From the NCBI RefSeq assembly GCF_001629735.1, contig NZ_CP015224.1:2356001-2420000 (forward strand): DNA of 64,000 bases, read 5' to 3'. The notes under the pieces are model-generated. The model worked only from the letters and a program-made list of their open reading frames with translations, searched no databases and was not told the origin of the DNA. The translations under genes were made by a program, and so were the position numbers. Positions 25,448-34,332 of this stretch are shown here, one piece after another; position 1 is the first letter of the stretch, and each line of letters starts with the position of its first letter. Source of the stretch: Lysinibacillus sphaericus. Its GTDB lineage: Bacteria > Bacillota > Bacilli > Bacillales_A > Planococcaceae.

Positions 25448-25574
25448 GTTGATAGGAACGATGGGCGGCGACTCCTGCGGGATAAGCGGGAAAGTCGAGA
25501 TCCTGGACTGAGCGAGGCGAGGGAAGCAGCTCGACCCCGCCCGCGGAAAGCGTCCGCCCGTAGTGAAAATCAAC
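25448..25574. repeat. GC-rich imperfect inverted-repeat element
   Basis: 127 bases, far richer in GC than their surroundings, are bounded by GTTGAT and ATCAAC. Inside, GGGCGG...CTCCTGCGGG faces CCCGCGGAAAGCGTCCGCCC. The DNA just outside adds further complementarity (AAGTA... and ...TACTT). The CGACTCCTGCGGGA and CCCGCCCGCGGAAAGCG blocks are, from memory, characteristic of a dispersed intergenic repeat in Lysinibacillus and related Bacillales. It has no coding capacity and lies next to the transposase fragment. Confidence 0.65.
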
Positions 25575-25601
25575 GACTTTACTTTATTTCATTGTAAAAG
25601 A

Positions 25602-25650
25602 AAAAAGACTGTAGGTAATCTCTCAAATTTTTTGAGTTTGTCTACAGTCT
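25602..25650 (-). terminator. holA terminator
   Basis: On the minus strand AGACTGTAG pairs with CTACAGTCT around a long loop and is followed by TTTTTT. A smaller hairpin (AGCTGTCC / GGACAGCT) lies between it and the holA stop. Confidence 0.75.
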
Positions 25651-25679
25651 GAGCTGTCCTATAACGGACAGCTTTTGTG

Positions 25680-26690
25680 TTAAAGTTGACGAAGTAAAAA
25701 GAGCTCCAAATATCGTTCTCGATTGCCACCTGTGGATTTCAACTGTAAATCCACCTCTGCTAGTTGATATAATGCTCTCAATAAGCTTTCTTCTGATGGA
25801 CGATTACGTTGCTCAGTCATTAATTTGACACGATACGGATGAATTTTTAAGTTTTTGGCGATTTGCTGCGGATGGTACCCTTTCTTCAACAAATAAAAAA
25901 CATTCGACATCGTACGAACATTGGATGCAAGTAGTCCAACAAGCATAATAGGCTCTTGCTTTTGTCGCAATAAATCATGATAAATGGACAAAGCGCTGAC
26001 CGAATCATTGGCCAAATAGGCGTTGAGCATTTTAAAGGCGTCCTGCTCCAATGTTTTTGCCACTAAATCCTCCACTAGCGATACCGTAATTTCTCCACCT
26101 TCACCAAGATAAAGGGTAAGCTTGTCTATTTCCATTTGTAATTGAAGCATGTTCGCCCCAACCATCGTCACAAGAAGTTCGATAGCATCCTGTGTGATGC
26201 TATTGCCCTGTCCCTTAACAATACTTTGGATCCAAACGGCTAAATCCTGCTCTTTAGGTGTTGCTGCTTCGATAAGTAATGCATGCTCTTTCATCATTTT
26301 TGTCACTTTTTTACGCTCATCTAGCTTTTCATAAGGAGCAATAAAAACGGTTACGGAAAAATCAGAAGGATTGGACAACCATGCCTCAAGTCGCTTCACA
26401 TCATGGTCGATCTTTTCTTTTCCTTTCTCAGCTGCCTTTAAAAACGAAGCATTTTTGGCAATAATAAGCTTTTGTTCAGAGAAAAAGGGAATGGTATCTG
26501 CTTCATCCATAACAGCGTCCACAGGCACTTCATCTAAATCAAATGTGTTCATTTCCAGCTCTTCTTCTGGCCCCATTGCTTCTTTTATACGCTTAATGGT
26601 TTCATCTATAAAATAGCTTTCTTCACCAACAAGTAGATATACTGGTGCTAGCTCACCTTTTTTTATTGTTTTCCAAACCGTTGAAATCAT
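25680..26690 (-). CDS. holA: DNA polymerase III subunit delta
   Basis: 336 residues starting MISTVWKTIKKGELAPVYLL at the ATG 7 bases after GGAGGG. The same frame stays open upstream to 26927, but without a site. The pattern is that of YqeN/HolA: VGEESYFIDETIKRI near the N-terminus (the delta P-loop-like region), a central KLTLYLGEGGEITVSLVEDLV segment, and a helical C-terminal collar domain (LKIHPYRVKLMTEQ). It is the clamp-loader subunit that opens the beta clamp. It is opposite yqzM and comEC, as in Bacillus. Confidence 0.95.
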   Translation of the reverse strand: MISTVWKTIKKGELAPVYLLVGEESYFIDETIKRIKEAMGPEEELEMNTFDLDEVPVDAVMDEADTIPFFSEQKLIIAKNASFLKAAEKGKEKIDHDVKRLEAWLSNPSDFSVTVFIAPYEKLDERKKVTKMMKEHALLIEAATPKEQDLAVWIQSIVKGQGNSITQDAIELLVTMVGANMLQLQMEIDKLTLYLGEGGEITVSLVEDLVAKTLEQDAFKMLNAYLANDSVSALSIYHDLLRQKQEPIMLVGLLASNVRTMSNVFYLLKKGYHPQQIAKNLKIHPYRVKLMTEQRNRPSEESLLRALYQLAEVDLQLKSTGGNRERYLELFLLRQL

Positions 26691-26965
26691 AATTTTCCCT
26701 CCATCTAGCAATACTATAAGTATACATGATTTTGTCTGGATTGAGCAGGCTCCAACCTCGATAGATGCCATGCTTATATGGCATTCATTTGGTAGGTCAA
26801 TCCAAGATTTAATTTCTGTCGAGCAATATCCAAGCCATTTTAGTTGTCCTGTAGTGAGTTTGACCGAAATGTGTCGATTCCTTGCCAGACGGGGAATTCT
26901 CCTTTTGGATATAGCTTTTATGTACATGTTGTCTTATAATAAATAACAGAATTGGAGGGATAACA
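26691..26965. other. holA-yqzM divergent intergenic region
   Basis: A minus-strand frame continuous with holA runs through most of this stretch without a ribosome binding site, and I consider it accidental. The region must hold the holA and yqzM promoters. A palindromic ATGCCATGCTTATATGGCAT lies near 26766. Confidence 0.4.
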
Positions 26966-27103
26966 ATGAATCCATTTGAAGGAAAAAACATACAATGTCG
27001 ACGTAACGATGCAATCGATTCAGGTGTTGGTTTCGGTGTATCATTTGGCGTTTTCACACTAATGTTTATTATCGCGACAATAGTAGAGTTCGTATCACAG
27101 TAA
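26966..27103 (+). CDS. yqzM: YqzM family membrane peptide
   Basis: 45 residues, ATG after TTGGAGGG. The conserved centre RRNDAIDSGVGFGVSFGVF followed by a membrane helix (TLMFIIATIVEF) is the YqzM signature, and yqzM occupies the same place between holA and the comE operon in Bacillus subtilis. Its function is unknown. A terminator shared with comEC follows. Confidence 0.9.
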   Translation: MNPFEGKNIQCRRNDAIDSGVGFGVSFGVFTLMFIIATIVEFVSQ

Positions 27104-27122
27104 TCAGACTAAAATACGAAGG

Positions 27123-27159
27123 AAAAAGACCTTGCTCATTGGACAAGGTCTTTTTCTTT
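27123..27159. terminator. Bidirectional terminator between yqzM and comEC
   Basis: AAAAAGACCTTG pairs with CAAGGTCTTTTT. The comEC stop codon lies in the loop, so the stem overlaps the end of that gene. Confidence 0.9.
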
Positions 27160-29445
27160 TGCTTTAACTGTCAAACGATTGCCCTGAATACGTATTTCGA
27201 TCGTGCCATCCACCCCTGTTGTCCAAGTAGCTAAATTCCGATTGGCAAATCGCTCAACTACCTCTTCATGTGGATGACCATAACGATTTTGAAGCCCAGC
27301 ACTAAAAACGGTGAATTGGGGTCGTACGAGCTCTACAAATGATTCGATACTAGATGTTTTACTGCCATGATGACCAGCCTTCAGAAGGGTTAGATTAGCT
27401 ATTAGAGGTCCATAATACATCATTAGCTGTTGTTCGCCATATTTCTCTAAATCACCTGTAAATAGCGCTTTAAATGCCTTCTGTTGCATGTATAAAACAA
27501 GCGAGTCATCATTGCCTTCATAATGGGTATCCTGCGGCCATAAATAATAAAAGCTTGACTCACCCTTCTGCCATATAGTGCCCTTCATCTTTTCTTTTAT
27601 AGGGACGTTATGTTTTTGGGCTTCCCTTAGTAAGTCCCTCATAATAGGCTGTTTCAACGATCCAGGTGTCACGTGAATTTCTTTCATCCCAATCTCCTGT
27701 AAAATTTCCTCAGCGCCTTCTACATGATCCGCGTCCGCATGCGTAACAATAAAAATATCGATGGTTCGTATTCCCTTCCCTTTTAGAAACGGAACCACAA
27801 TTTGTTTCCCCACCTCATAGTCTTTATTTGCCTTCTTCCATTGCTCTTGTTCAAAGCGCAACAGTCCACCCGCATCAATGACGTATACAGCCTCCCTAAA
27901 TGGCAATTCAATCACAGTGCAATCACCCTGTCCTACATTTAAAAACGTTATCTTTGTGTCGCTATAAAGCATTGGGGAAAGATGAATACAGATGGCCGGG
28001 AAGAGTAAAACCAAAATCGCATTCTTAAATCGTTTTGTTTCTAAGAAATAGAAACACGTGAGAACGCTTAGCATTGCTAAACAACAAAGCCAAACGGATG
28101 GTTTACCTGGGGACCATAATTGAAATGGTAGAGCTTGTATTAGATATATTACATTCGTTAGCCCATTTCGCAGAGGCTCGTAGCCTGCAAATAACAGGTT
28201 GGCTAATGGTAAGGAAATATAGGTTAGAGCTAAGGCCACAATATTAAAAGGTAAAATAACGAATGAAAACAAAGGAACGAAGATAATATTGACAAAAAAC
28301 GAGGAAATGGAAAGTTCATAGAAATGATGAAGTAATAAAGGATAGACAAGTAGCTGACAGACGAATGTGACGAAAAAAGAACGGGATAACCAGTTGCTCG
28401 TCTGTGTAAAAATATAACTAGAATAAACAAGACTAGCCGCTGCTAAATAAGACAGTTGGAAACCAATTTGAAAGATTACTCCCGGTTCAAGTAAAACAAA
28501 GCCTGCAAAGCTAATAGCAAGTGCATCATCGATTGACAGCGTCCATTTCAAATAACGAAGCAACATCATTAATTCCACTACTGAAACGGCTCGCCATACA
28601 GATGGTGCCCCCCCTGCAATGACTCCGTAGATAGGGAGTAAGATGACCAAGGCAATAGTAGCCATCTCTTTGCGAATACCTATGCGTAGTAGACCTTCAA
28701 TAAATAACCATGACACCAGTGCTACATGTAGACCAGAGATCGCAAATAAATGAGTGATCCCTAGCTTTTGATAGGCTCGTTGTAGCTCATTATCCATTTG
28801 ATCCTGCTCTCCAATGAGAAGGGCTTGAGCCTCCGCTACTAATGGTTGGGGAAATGTCATTTCTATATGCTTTTTCATTTGTTGTCTTAGCTTAGCGAGA
28901 AATATGATGGGGGAATTACGCTTCTCTATAAAGGTCCAACTAGTGATTTCAACAATACCGGTTGCTCCCTTACTCGTTAAATAATTGGACATGGAAAAGG
29001 CGTAATCATGGGCTGATGGAGAAGGGCTCACAAGCTCACCTTTCGCAAGATACGTCATTCCTGCCATAGATGTATGTTCATAATTAATTTTTTCTTGTTC
29101 AGAGGAAAATGTATACACTACATATAACTTTTGACCGTTTGTAGTTATAGCAAAACCACGGAGCTTTTGACCGCTTATTTTATAATCGTTTGACCAAGTT
29201 AAAGGGAAAGAGGATGGTAGTGGGGAAGGTTGAACCAGTTGAATTGTAGCAAAAAATATATACGATAATAAGCCAATCGTTAATACTATCATTGCTAAGA
29301 ACCGTGACTCACCCTTTACGATGAGCCACAGAGCTAAAAGAAGTACTAATAGGAGTAGCCAAGCCGACTTGTGAGCTGCTAAGGAAGCGACAAGTACAGC
29401 AAGCGCTAGAAAAATCCATTTTTGCCTTAAAGCTTTATACCGAAT
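27136..29445 (-). CDS. comEC: DNA internalisation channel protein ComEC/Rec2
   Basis: From the first ATG (29292) the product is 718 residues, but the frame is open for 51 more codons. These encode two extra hydrophobic segments and reach an ATT codon at 29445, six bases after GGTGAG. No ATG, GTG or TTG exists between. Starting there gives 769 residues, close to the Bacillus subtilis ComEC length, so an AUU start is likely. Domains: the N-terminal OB-like region, the competence membrane core (LFAISGLHVALVSW, GGAPSVWRAVSV), and a metallo-beta-lactamase-like C-terminus (VTHADADHVEGAEEIL, KAGHHGSKTSS). It forms the channel for single-stranded DNA entry. Its 5' end overlaps comEB by 19 bases. Confidence 0.9.
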   Translation of the reverse strand: MRYKALRQKWIFLALAVLVASLAAHKSAWLLLLVLLLALWLIVKGESRFLAMIVLTIGLLSYIFFATIQLVQPSPLPSSFPLTWSNDYKISGQKLRGFAITTNGQKLYVVYTFSSEQEKINYEHTSMAGMTYLAKGELVSPSPSAHDYAFSMSNYLTSKGATGIVEITSWTFIEKRNSPIIFLAKLRQQMKKHIEMTFPQPLVAEAQALLIGEQDQMDNELQRAYQKLGITHLFAISGLHVALVSWLFIEGLLRIGIRKEMATIALVILLPIYGVIAGGAPSVWRAVSVVELMMLLRYLKWTLSIDDALAISFAGFVLLEPGVIFQIGFQLSYLAAASLVYSSYIFTQTSNWLSRSFFVTFVCQLLVYPLLLHHFYELSISSFFVNIIFVPLFSFVILPFNIVALALTYISLPLANLLFAGYEPLRNGLTNVIYLIQALPFQLWSPGKPSVWLCCLAMLSVLTCFYFLETKRFKNAILVLLFPAICIHLSPMLYSDTKITFLNVGQGDCTVIELPFREAVYVIDAGGLLRFEQEQWKKANKDYEVGKQIVVPFLKGKGIRTIDIFIVTHADADHVEGAEEILQEIGMKEIHVTPGSLKQPIMRDLLREAQKHNVPIKEKMKGTIWQKGESSFYYLWPQDTHYEGNDDSLVLYMQQKAFKALFTGDLEKYGEQQLMMYYGPLIANLTLLKAGHHGSKTSSIESFVELVRPQFTVFSAGLQNRYGHPHEEVVERFANRNLATWTTGVDGTIEIRIQGNRLTVKAKEKDLVQ

Positions 29446-29996
29446 AGTGCACTCACCTTCTGTTCATACGGAAGCAATTTTTCGGATGGCAGTCCGTTCT
29501 CGCGAAGCTCATGAAGCATCTCTGTATATAAGGCTAGCTTTTCATCTCGTAGAAAATCGATTTTTCGTTCATCAAATGGTACATGAACGACTGTCACGCC
29601 TGCTTTTTCAAATAATTCCTGAGCATATGGATTATTTTTATAGTCAGTTGCATAATAAACTCGCTCAATGCCTGCTTGAATAATAGATTTGGTACAAGGG
29701 AGACATGGGAAGTGTGTCACGTATAAATCAGCACCTTTTGTTGGTGTACCGTATTTAGCACACTGTAGTAAAGCATTCATTTCAGCATGCACTGTACGGA
29801 CACAATGGTTATCCACCACATAGCAGCCATTTTCGATACAATGCTCATCACCAGTAATAGACCCATTATAGCCCCCTGCTATGATCCTCTTATCACGAAC
29901 AACAGTTGCTCCTACTGCTAGTCTTGTACAAGTACTACGCAATGCGAGTAAATGGCTTTGTGCCATAAAAAATTGATCCCAAGTAATTCGCTCCAT
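29427..29996 (-). CDS. comEB: ComE operon protein 2, dCMP deaminase family
   Basis: 189 residues, as in Bacillus subtilis. The ATG at 29996 follows GGAGGTAG; the ORF extends further up without a site. The zinc deaminase signature is complete: VHAEMNAL (His, catalytic Glu) and PCLPCTKSI (two Cys). A deoxycytidylate deaminase activity is expected. Its role in competence is dispensable in Bacillus. The end overlaps the start of comEC, so the two are translationally coupled. Confidence 0.93.
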   Translation of the reverse strand: MERITWDQFFMAQSHLLALRSTCTRLAVGATVVRDKRIIAGGYNGSITGDEHCIENGCYVVDNHCVRTVHAEMNALLQCAKYGTPTKGADLYVTHFPCLPCTKSIIQAGIERVYYATDYKNNPYAQELFEKAGVTVVHVPFDERKIDFLRDEKLALYTEMLHELRENGLPSEKLLPYEQKVSALFGIKL

Positions 29997-30103
29997 ATGA
30001 CTACCTCCAAAATTTTGCCTTACAAGTTTTCGATCTTGTTGCTTTTCTACTATAGTGTAGCTCTTTTGGAAAAGCGGCGTCAATATCTCATAAGCTATTA
30101 GCT

Positions 30104-30739
30104 TTACTTAACGGTAATAGAATCCTTTATTTTTTCAAATGTTTTATCACCTATACCATTAATATTTCTTACATCATCTATGGTTTGAAAGCGTCCTTTT
30201 TCCTCCCGATAACTAAGAATACTATGAGCTTTTGAAGGGCCGATTCCTGGTAATGTTGCAAGAGTCTCCGCATCAGCGGTATTGACATTAATCTTCTGAC
30301 TCTTATTCTGGCTTTCCAAAGGTAACATAAGTAGATTACTAGATATATCTTCAAGCTGTTCTCCCTTGATGGGAATATAAATCACCATTTCATCCTGAAC
30401 TTTTTGCGCATGATTAACAAGTTGCGTATCCGCATTCTCAATATAACCACCTGCAAGCTGAATAGCATCGAAAATACGCTTGTCTGGTTGAAGCTCATAA
30501 ACGCCCGGATACATAACAGCACCCTTTATATCAACAAATACCTGCTGTTGAACCGCTTCCTCAGCAGTAGATTCCATGGGAATCGTTTCTTCAATAGGTT
30601 GGATGGTTTCGATGAGCTCTTCTTGGAGTCGTGAAGAGTCAGAACTCGATAAAGAGAAGTAAAAAAATAGTCCACTGATTATTAGTACGCCGGGGATTAG
30701 CATACTCTTTTTGTACTTTTGCCATAAAGATTGCAACAT
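30104..30739 (-). CDS. comEA: Competence DNA receptor ComEA
   Basis: 211 residues. One N-terminal membrane helix (about 14-31), an acidic linker, an SLBB domain (about 67-120, VFVDIKGAVMYPGVYEL) and a C-terminal helix-hairpin-helix DNA-binding domain (INVNTADAETLATLPGIGPS, then VRNINGIGDKTFEKI). It binds double-stranded DNA outside the membrane and delivers it to ComEC. It is the first gene of comEA-comEB-comEC; the ribosome binding site is AAAGGATGG. Confidence 0.95.
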   Translation of the reverse strand: MLQSLWQKYKKSMLIPGVLIISGLFFYFSLSSSDSSRLQEELIETIQPIEETIPMESTAEEAVQQQVFVDIKGAVMYPGVYELQPDKRIFDAIQLAGGYIENADTQLVNHAQKVQDEMVIYIPIKGEQLEDISSNLLMLPLESQNKSQKINVNTADAETLATLPGIGPSKAHSILSYREEKGRFQTIDDVRNINGIGDKTFEKIKDSITVK

Positions 30740-30890
30740 AGTACCATCCTTTCAATGCAAAAGGTCATCATATGGAGGTACATTCATCATACACTAACAT
30801 CCATAGATTGCAAACCTGAAAGCGGGAACGAAAAGCTCCCAAGTAATCGGTTAATTTGACTGCACTATTTATCCACCATTCCGCGGCCTC

Positions 30891-30922
30891 AAAAAAATCC
30901 ACACTGCCAATCAGCAGTGTGG
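30891..30922 (-). terminator. Terminator of the yqeG-yqeM operon
   Basis: On the minus strand CCACACTGC pairs with GCAGTGTGG, followed by ATTTTTTT. It separates the operon from comEA. Confidence 0.9.
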
Positions 30923-30934
30923 TGCTTGCCATAT

Positions 30935-31675
30935 TTATTTTACCGCACGGATAAAAATGCGTTCACTTTCATATTCTGGTGCTTCGTTTGTAAAATCTGC
31001 TGTTACTACCACATCACTAAAGCCGATAGCGCGAAGCCAATTCATATATTGTTCGATAGGATACGTACGTTGAATATGCTCCTCATCAAACCGTTCATAT
31101 AAATCACTCTTTGTATCACGCACATAAAAGGTCATTTGATGAATAATGGAATGCTCGAATTCTCCTGGCTCTGTATGCCATACATAACTAATATCACCAT
31201 TGTCATACGTAAATGGACCATCCAAAAAGATTTCCGTCATTTTAAATAGTGAATGGACATCAAAAAAAAGTTGGCCTCCATCACGTAATGCATGATAAAT
31301 CCGTTCTAATGTTGTAAAGACTGCTTGCTCCTCTACAACATAATTCAGAGAATCTATGGCAATTGTGACCACATCTACTGCCTCAAAGCCATCTAGTTCG
31401 TCCATGGACATACAATAAAACGGAGCCTCGTATCCTGCACCAGTAAAACGTTCAGTCGCAATGGAAAGCATTTCTTCTGATAAATCAACACCGCTGACTT
31501 TGTAGCCAGCCTGTGCAAATAACAAGCTAAGTACACCTGTGCCACACCCAATATCTAATAGTTTTTTGTATTGGTTGCTAGGTGCATGCTGTACAATCCA
31601 ATCTACATAAAGATTGTAAGGAATATCCGTTTGTAACTCATCATAGACATGGGCGAAGCGTTCATAACTACTCAC
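30935..31675 (-). CDS. yqeM: Class I SAM-dependent methyltransferase YqeM
   Basis: 246 residues. Motif I is LLDIGCGTGVLSLLFA (about 41-56), followed by VSGVDLSEEML and a DVVTIAIDSLNYV segment: a Rossmann methyltransferase of the YqeM type. The substrate is not known. The GTG start directly abuts the rsfS stop codon (TAA-GTG), with an AGAGG site inside the end of rsfS. It is the last gene of the ribosome/NAD operon. Confidence 0.88.
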   Translation of the reverse strand: MSSYERFAHVYDELQTDIPYNLYVDWIVQHAPSNQYKKLLDIGCGTGVLSLLFAQAGYKVSGVDLSEEMLSIATERFTGAGYEAPFYCMSMDELDGFEAVDVVTIAIDSLNYVVEEQAVFTTLERIYHALRDGGQLFFDVHSLFKMTEIFLDGPFTYDNGDISYVWHTEPGEFEHSIIHQMTFYVRDTKSDLYERFDEEHIQRTYPIEQYMNWLRAIGFSDVVVTADFTNEAPEYESERIFIRAVK

Positions 31676-32020
31676 TTAGGCCTCTGGCATGTCTAATTGT
31701 GGTGCATCGCCCCATAGACGCTCTAAATTATAATAAGCACGCTCATCTTTATGGAATACGTGTGCTACTACATCTCCTAAGTCTACTAGAACCCAACGAG
31801 CACCATCAAAACCTTCGACACGGCGAATTTCATAGCCATCTTTTTCAGCTACATCCTGCAATTCGCGTGCAATGGCTTGCACCTGACGATCTGAGTTACC
31901 ATGTGCAATGATAAAGTAATCTGCTAAAAGGGAAATTCCTTGCATATTTAAAACGACAATATCCTCACCATGTTTGTCGTCAATCGCTTTGTAAGCTGCT
32001 TGTAATAAAGTTGAAGTCAT
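31676..32020 (-). CDS. rsfS: Ribosomal silencing factor RsfS
   Basis: 114 residues with the RsfS/Iojap pattern: VVLNMQGISLLADYFIIAHGNSDRQ, then EGFDGARWVLVDLGDVVAHVFH and ERAYYNLERLWGDAP. It binds uL14 and blocks subunit joining in slow growth. Its ATG overlaps the yqeK stop by four bases (ATGA). Confidence 0.95.
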   Translation of the reverse strand: MTSTLLQAAYKAIDDKHGEDIVVLNMQGISLLADYFIIAHGNSDRQVQAIARELQDVAEKDGYEIRRVEGFDGARWVLVDLGDVVAHVFHKDERAYYNLERLWGDAPQLDMPEA

Positions 32021-32589
32021 CCTTCACTATCCTCTCTGTTCATCATATCGTTATAACATTCTATTGATAACGGATAAATAGGCTGCTTTGTGTCGATTAA
32101 AAATGCCAATGTATGACGGACACATGCACTCATGGCCTTATCCAAATTTTTTTGCGCTTTTTTGCGCAGACGTTCCACACCATCAAATTGACGATTCGGT
32201 TCAATCATATCTGCGACAAAAATGATTTTTTCTAAACGACTCATATTAGGTCGCCCTGTTGTATGAAAACGAATAGCATTCAAAAGCTCATCATCTTTGA
32301 TCCCGAATTCACTTTCTGCAATATATGCACCGACTGGGCCATGAAGTAGTTCACTGCCCCAGCCAATGAGTCGTGCATCTAACTTTTCCGTTCTGACGAT
32401 GTTCTCCATCCACTCTATATCTGCATATTTTGCTATATCATGAAGGATTGCAGCTATTTCAGCCTTTTTCTCATCCTCGCCGTACTTTCGTGCTAGATTG
32501 ATGGCCGTTTCCATAACACCGATTGTATGAATATAACGTTTTTCCGGCATTCTGGGCTTAATCGCCGCTAAATACTGTTCGCGTTCCAT
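32017..32589 (-). CDS. yqeK: HD-domain hydrolase YqeK (Ap4A hydrolase family)
   Basis: 190 residues with the HD metal-binding set: YIHTIGVMETA (His), AAILHDIAKYAD (His-Asp), LHGPVGAYIAE, and FVADMIEPNRQF (Asp). YqeK proteins hydrolyse diadenosine tetraphosphate symmetrically to ADP. The 5' end overlaps nadD by 32 bases and the 3' end overlaps rsfS, showing tight coupling with NAD synthesis. Confidence 0.92.
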   Translation of the reverse strand: MEREQYLAAIKPRMPEKRYIHTIGVMETAINLARKYGEDEKKAEIAAILHDIAKYADIEWMENIVRTEKLDARLIGWGSELLHGPVGAYIAESEFGIKDDELLNAIRFHTTGRPNMSRLEKIIFVADMIEPNRQFDGVERLRKKAQKNLDKAMSACVRHTLAFLIDTKQPIYPLSIECYNDMMNREDSEG

Positions 32590-33148
32590 AAAGACCTTCC
32601 TCTCGTATGAACGTCTCTACCGCTTCTGGTAGTAAAAGTGTCACCGTTCCTCCAGTCGCCAGGCGTTCACGAATCAGTGTGGACGATAAATCGATTTGAG
32701 GCACCTCCACCATGCATATAGGGTACTCTGTAATGGCTGCTGTTCCTGGACGTTTCACACCAACAAATTGGACAAGTTCTACTAGGTCATCTATACAATG
32801 CCATGTATGTAGCGAATCAATCATATCGCCACCGATGATAAAGTAAAATTTGACAGTAGGTTCCTTCCTACATAATGCAGAAAGTGTCTCATAGGAATAG
32901 GATACGCCACCCTTGTCTACCTCATACGACTCCACTGAAAAATAAGGGAACGGGCGAATGGCACGCTTCACCATTTCAAGTCGTTCCACATTACTAGCAT
33001 CAAATCGTGCATGCTTATGTGGTGGTATGGCATTCGGCATAAAGCGTATTTCATCGAGTTGCAATGCATGAAATACCTCATTCGCCATTAATAAATGCCC
33101 CATATGAGGAGGATTAAACGTGCCTCCAAGTAAACCGACCCTTTTCAT
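32558..33148 (-). CDS. nadD: Nicotinate-nucleotide adenylyltransferase
   Basis: 196 residues. GLLGGTFNPPHMGHLLMANE holds the nucleotidyltransferase GxFxPxHxGH motif and the C-terminal SSTLIRERL is the ISSTxIR motif. It converts nicotinate mononucleotide and ATP to deamido-NAD. It overlaps yqeK. Confidence 0.96.
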   Translation of the reverse strand: MKRVGLLGGTFNPPHMGHLLMANEVFHALQLDEIRFMPNAIPPHKHARFDASNVERLEMVKRAIRPFPYFSVESYEVDKGGVSYSYETLSALCRKEPTVKFYFIIGGDMIDSLHTWHCIDDLVELVQFVGVKRPGTAAITEYPICMVEVPQIDLSSTLIRERLATGGTVTLLLPEAVETFIREEGLYGTRTVFSGD

Positions 33149-33157
33149 CGTCTCACC

Positions 33158-33460
33158 TTATTTCGTTGCTTTTGGTAATACAATCTTTTTTTGATTGCGT
33201 GATTCTTTATATAAAACAACTGTCAGGCCGATTAATTGGACAAGCTCTGCATGTGCACCTTTTGCAAGTGCCTCTGCCACTTCATGTTTGTCCTCCTCAC
33301 AATTATCTAAAATACGGACTTTAATTAGTTCACGTACTTCTAATGCCTCACGAATTTGTTTAGTCATTTCATCATTTACGCCACCTTTTCCCACTTGGAA
33401 TATTGGTGATAAATGGTGTGCTTCAGCACGTAAAAAACGTTTTTGTTTACCTGTTAACAT
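33158..33460 (-). CDS. yhbY: CRM-domain RNA-binding protein YhbY/YqeI
   Basis: 100 residues. LTGKQKRFLRAEAHHLSPIF and the GKGGVNDEMTKQIREAL loop (GxxG) are the CRM domain hallmarks. YhbY associates with pre-50S particles. The gene is spaced 9 bases from nadD and 5 bases from aroE in one operon. Confidence 0.95.
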   Translation of the reverse strand: MLTGKQKRFLRAEAHHLSPIFQVGKGGVNDEMTKQIREALEVRELIKVRILDNCEEDKHEVAEALAKGAHAELVQLIGLTVVLYKESRNQKKIVLPKATK

Positions 33461-33465
33461 AAAAA

Positions 33466-34296
33466 TTAGTTTCCTCCTAATTGCGCATTTAGCTGCACAA
33501 TCATTGAATTTGTATTTGGATAGTCGCCTAACCAGTGCTCAAAAGCAATGGCTCCTTGATGCACAAACATCCCTAAGCCTGTCACAATTGTTGCCCCTTT
33601 TTCTTCAGCCGCTTGTAAAAAAGGCGTCATTAATGGATTATACACAATATCCGCAACAATTGCTCCTTTGGCAAGACGATTTAAGGAAAATGGCATTGAA
33701 AAATTGCCTGTAGCAAGGCCTGCCGAAGTCATTTGCACTATAATGCTGAAATGAGCTAATGTTTCTTCCGCTTCCTTTAATGAAATTGCACGGCCAATCC
33801 CCATTTCATCCACAATTGCTTGGGCATTGGCTACGGTACGATTGGTCATGGTCAAATCACTGTAGCCTTGCTGCTGCATGGCAAAGGCTATACCTCGGGC
33901 AGCGCCACCTGCGCCAACAAGTAACACAGGCTTGTCTTTATGAGACGAACCTACTGCTTCTTCTAGTGAACGCACAAAGCCAACACCATCTGTATTATAG
34001 CCTATCAGCTTTCCTTCTGTAGTTCGTACTACTGTGTTCACTGCTCCCATTTTTTGCGCCAACTCATCTAGCTCATCTAAATAGGGAATGATTGCTGTTT
34101 TATGAGGAATTGTTACATTCCAGCCACTTGCCCCTAAAGTTTTTAAGCCAGCAACTGCTGCTCCCAATTGCTCAGAAGACACATGTAGCGGAATATATGT
34201 TGCCTCTACGGACATTTCCTCAAACCAAGCATTGTGCATGGCTGGTGATTTTGAATGTTCAATTGGATCACCAATAACTGCAAACCACTTCTTCAT
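33466..34296 (-). CDS. aroE: Shikimate dehydrogenase
   Basis: 276 residues. Substrate motif GDPIEHSKSPAMHN, catalytic Lys in NVTIPHKTAI, YNTDGVGFV, and the NADP loop VLLVGAGGAARGIAFAM are all present. It reduces 3-dehydroshikimate to shikimate in aromatic amino-acid synthesis. It sits inside the yqeG-yqeM operon as in Bacillus. Confidence 0.96.
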   Translation of the reverse strand: MKKWFAVIGDPIEHSKSPAMHNAWFEEMSVEATYIPLHVSSEQLGAAVAGLKTLGASGWNVTIPHKTAIIPYLDELDELAQKMGAVNTVVRTTEGKLIGYNTDGVGFVRSLEEAVGSSHKDKPVLLVGAGGAARGIAFAMQQQGYSDLTMTNRTVANAQAIVDEMGIGRAISLKEAEETLAHFSIIVQMTSAGLATGNFSMPFSLNRLAKGAIVADIVYNPLMTPFLQAAEEKGATIVTGLGMFVHQGAIAFEHWLGDYPNTNSMIVQLNAQLGGN

Positions 34297-34332
34297 TTCC
34301 TAGTCCCTCTTCTCTTCTCCATCCTTCACCCT

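Noticed and set aside
25427..25585. Possible CRISPR or tRNA-like GC-rich block
   Set aside because: There is only one unit with no repeat-spacer pattern, and it cannot be folded into a tRNA cloverleaf; the inverted-repeat element explains it.
26691..26927. Extension of the holA frame upstream by 79 codons
   Set aside because: A strong ribosome site sits at the internal ATG (26690), where HolA homology begins; the extension is not conserved-looking.
31582..31911. 109-codon plus-strand ORF
   Set aside because: Antisense shadow across the rsfS/yqeM boundary.
33195..33713. 172-codon plus-strand ORF
   Set aside because: Antisense to yhbY and aroE, both clearly coding.
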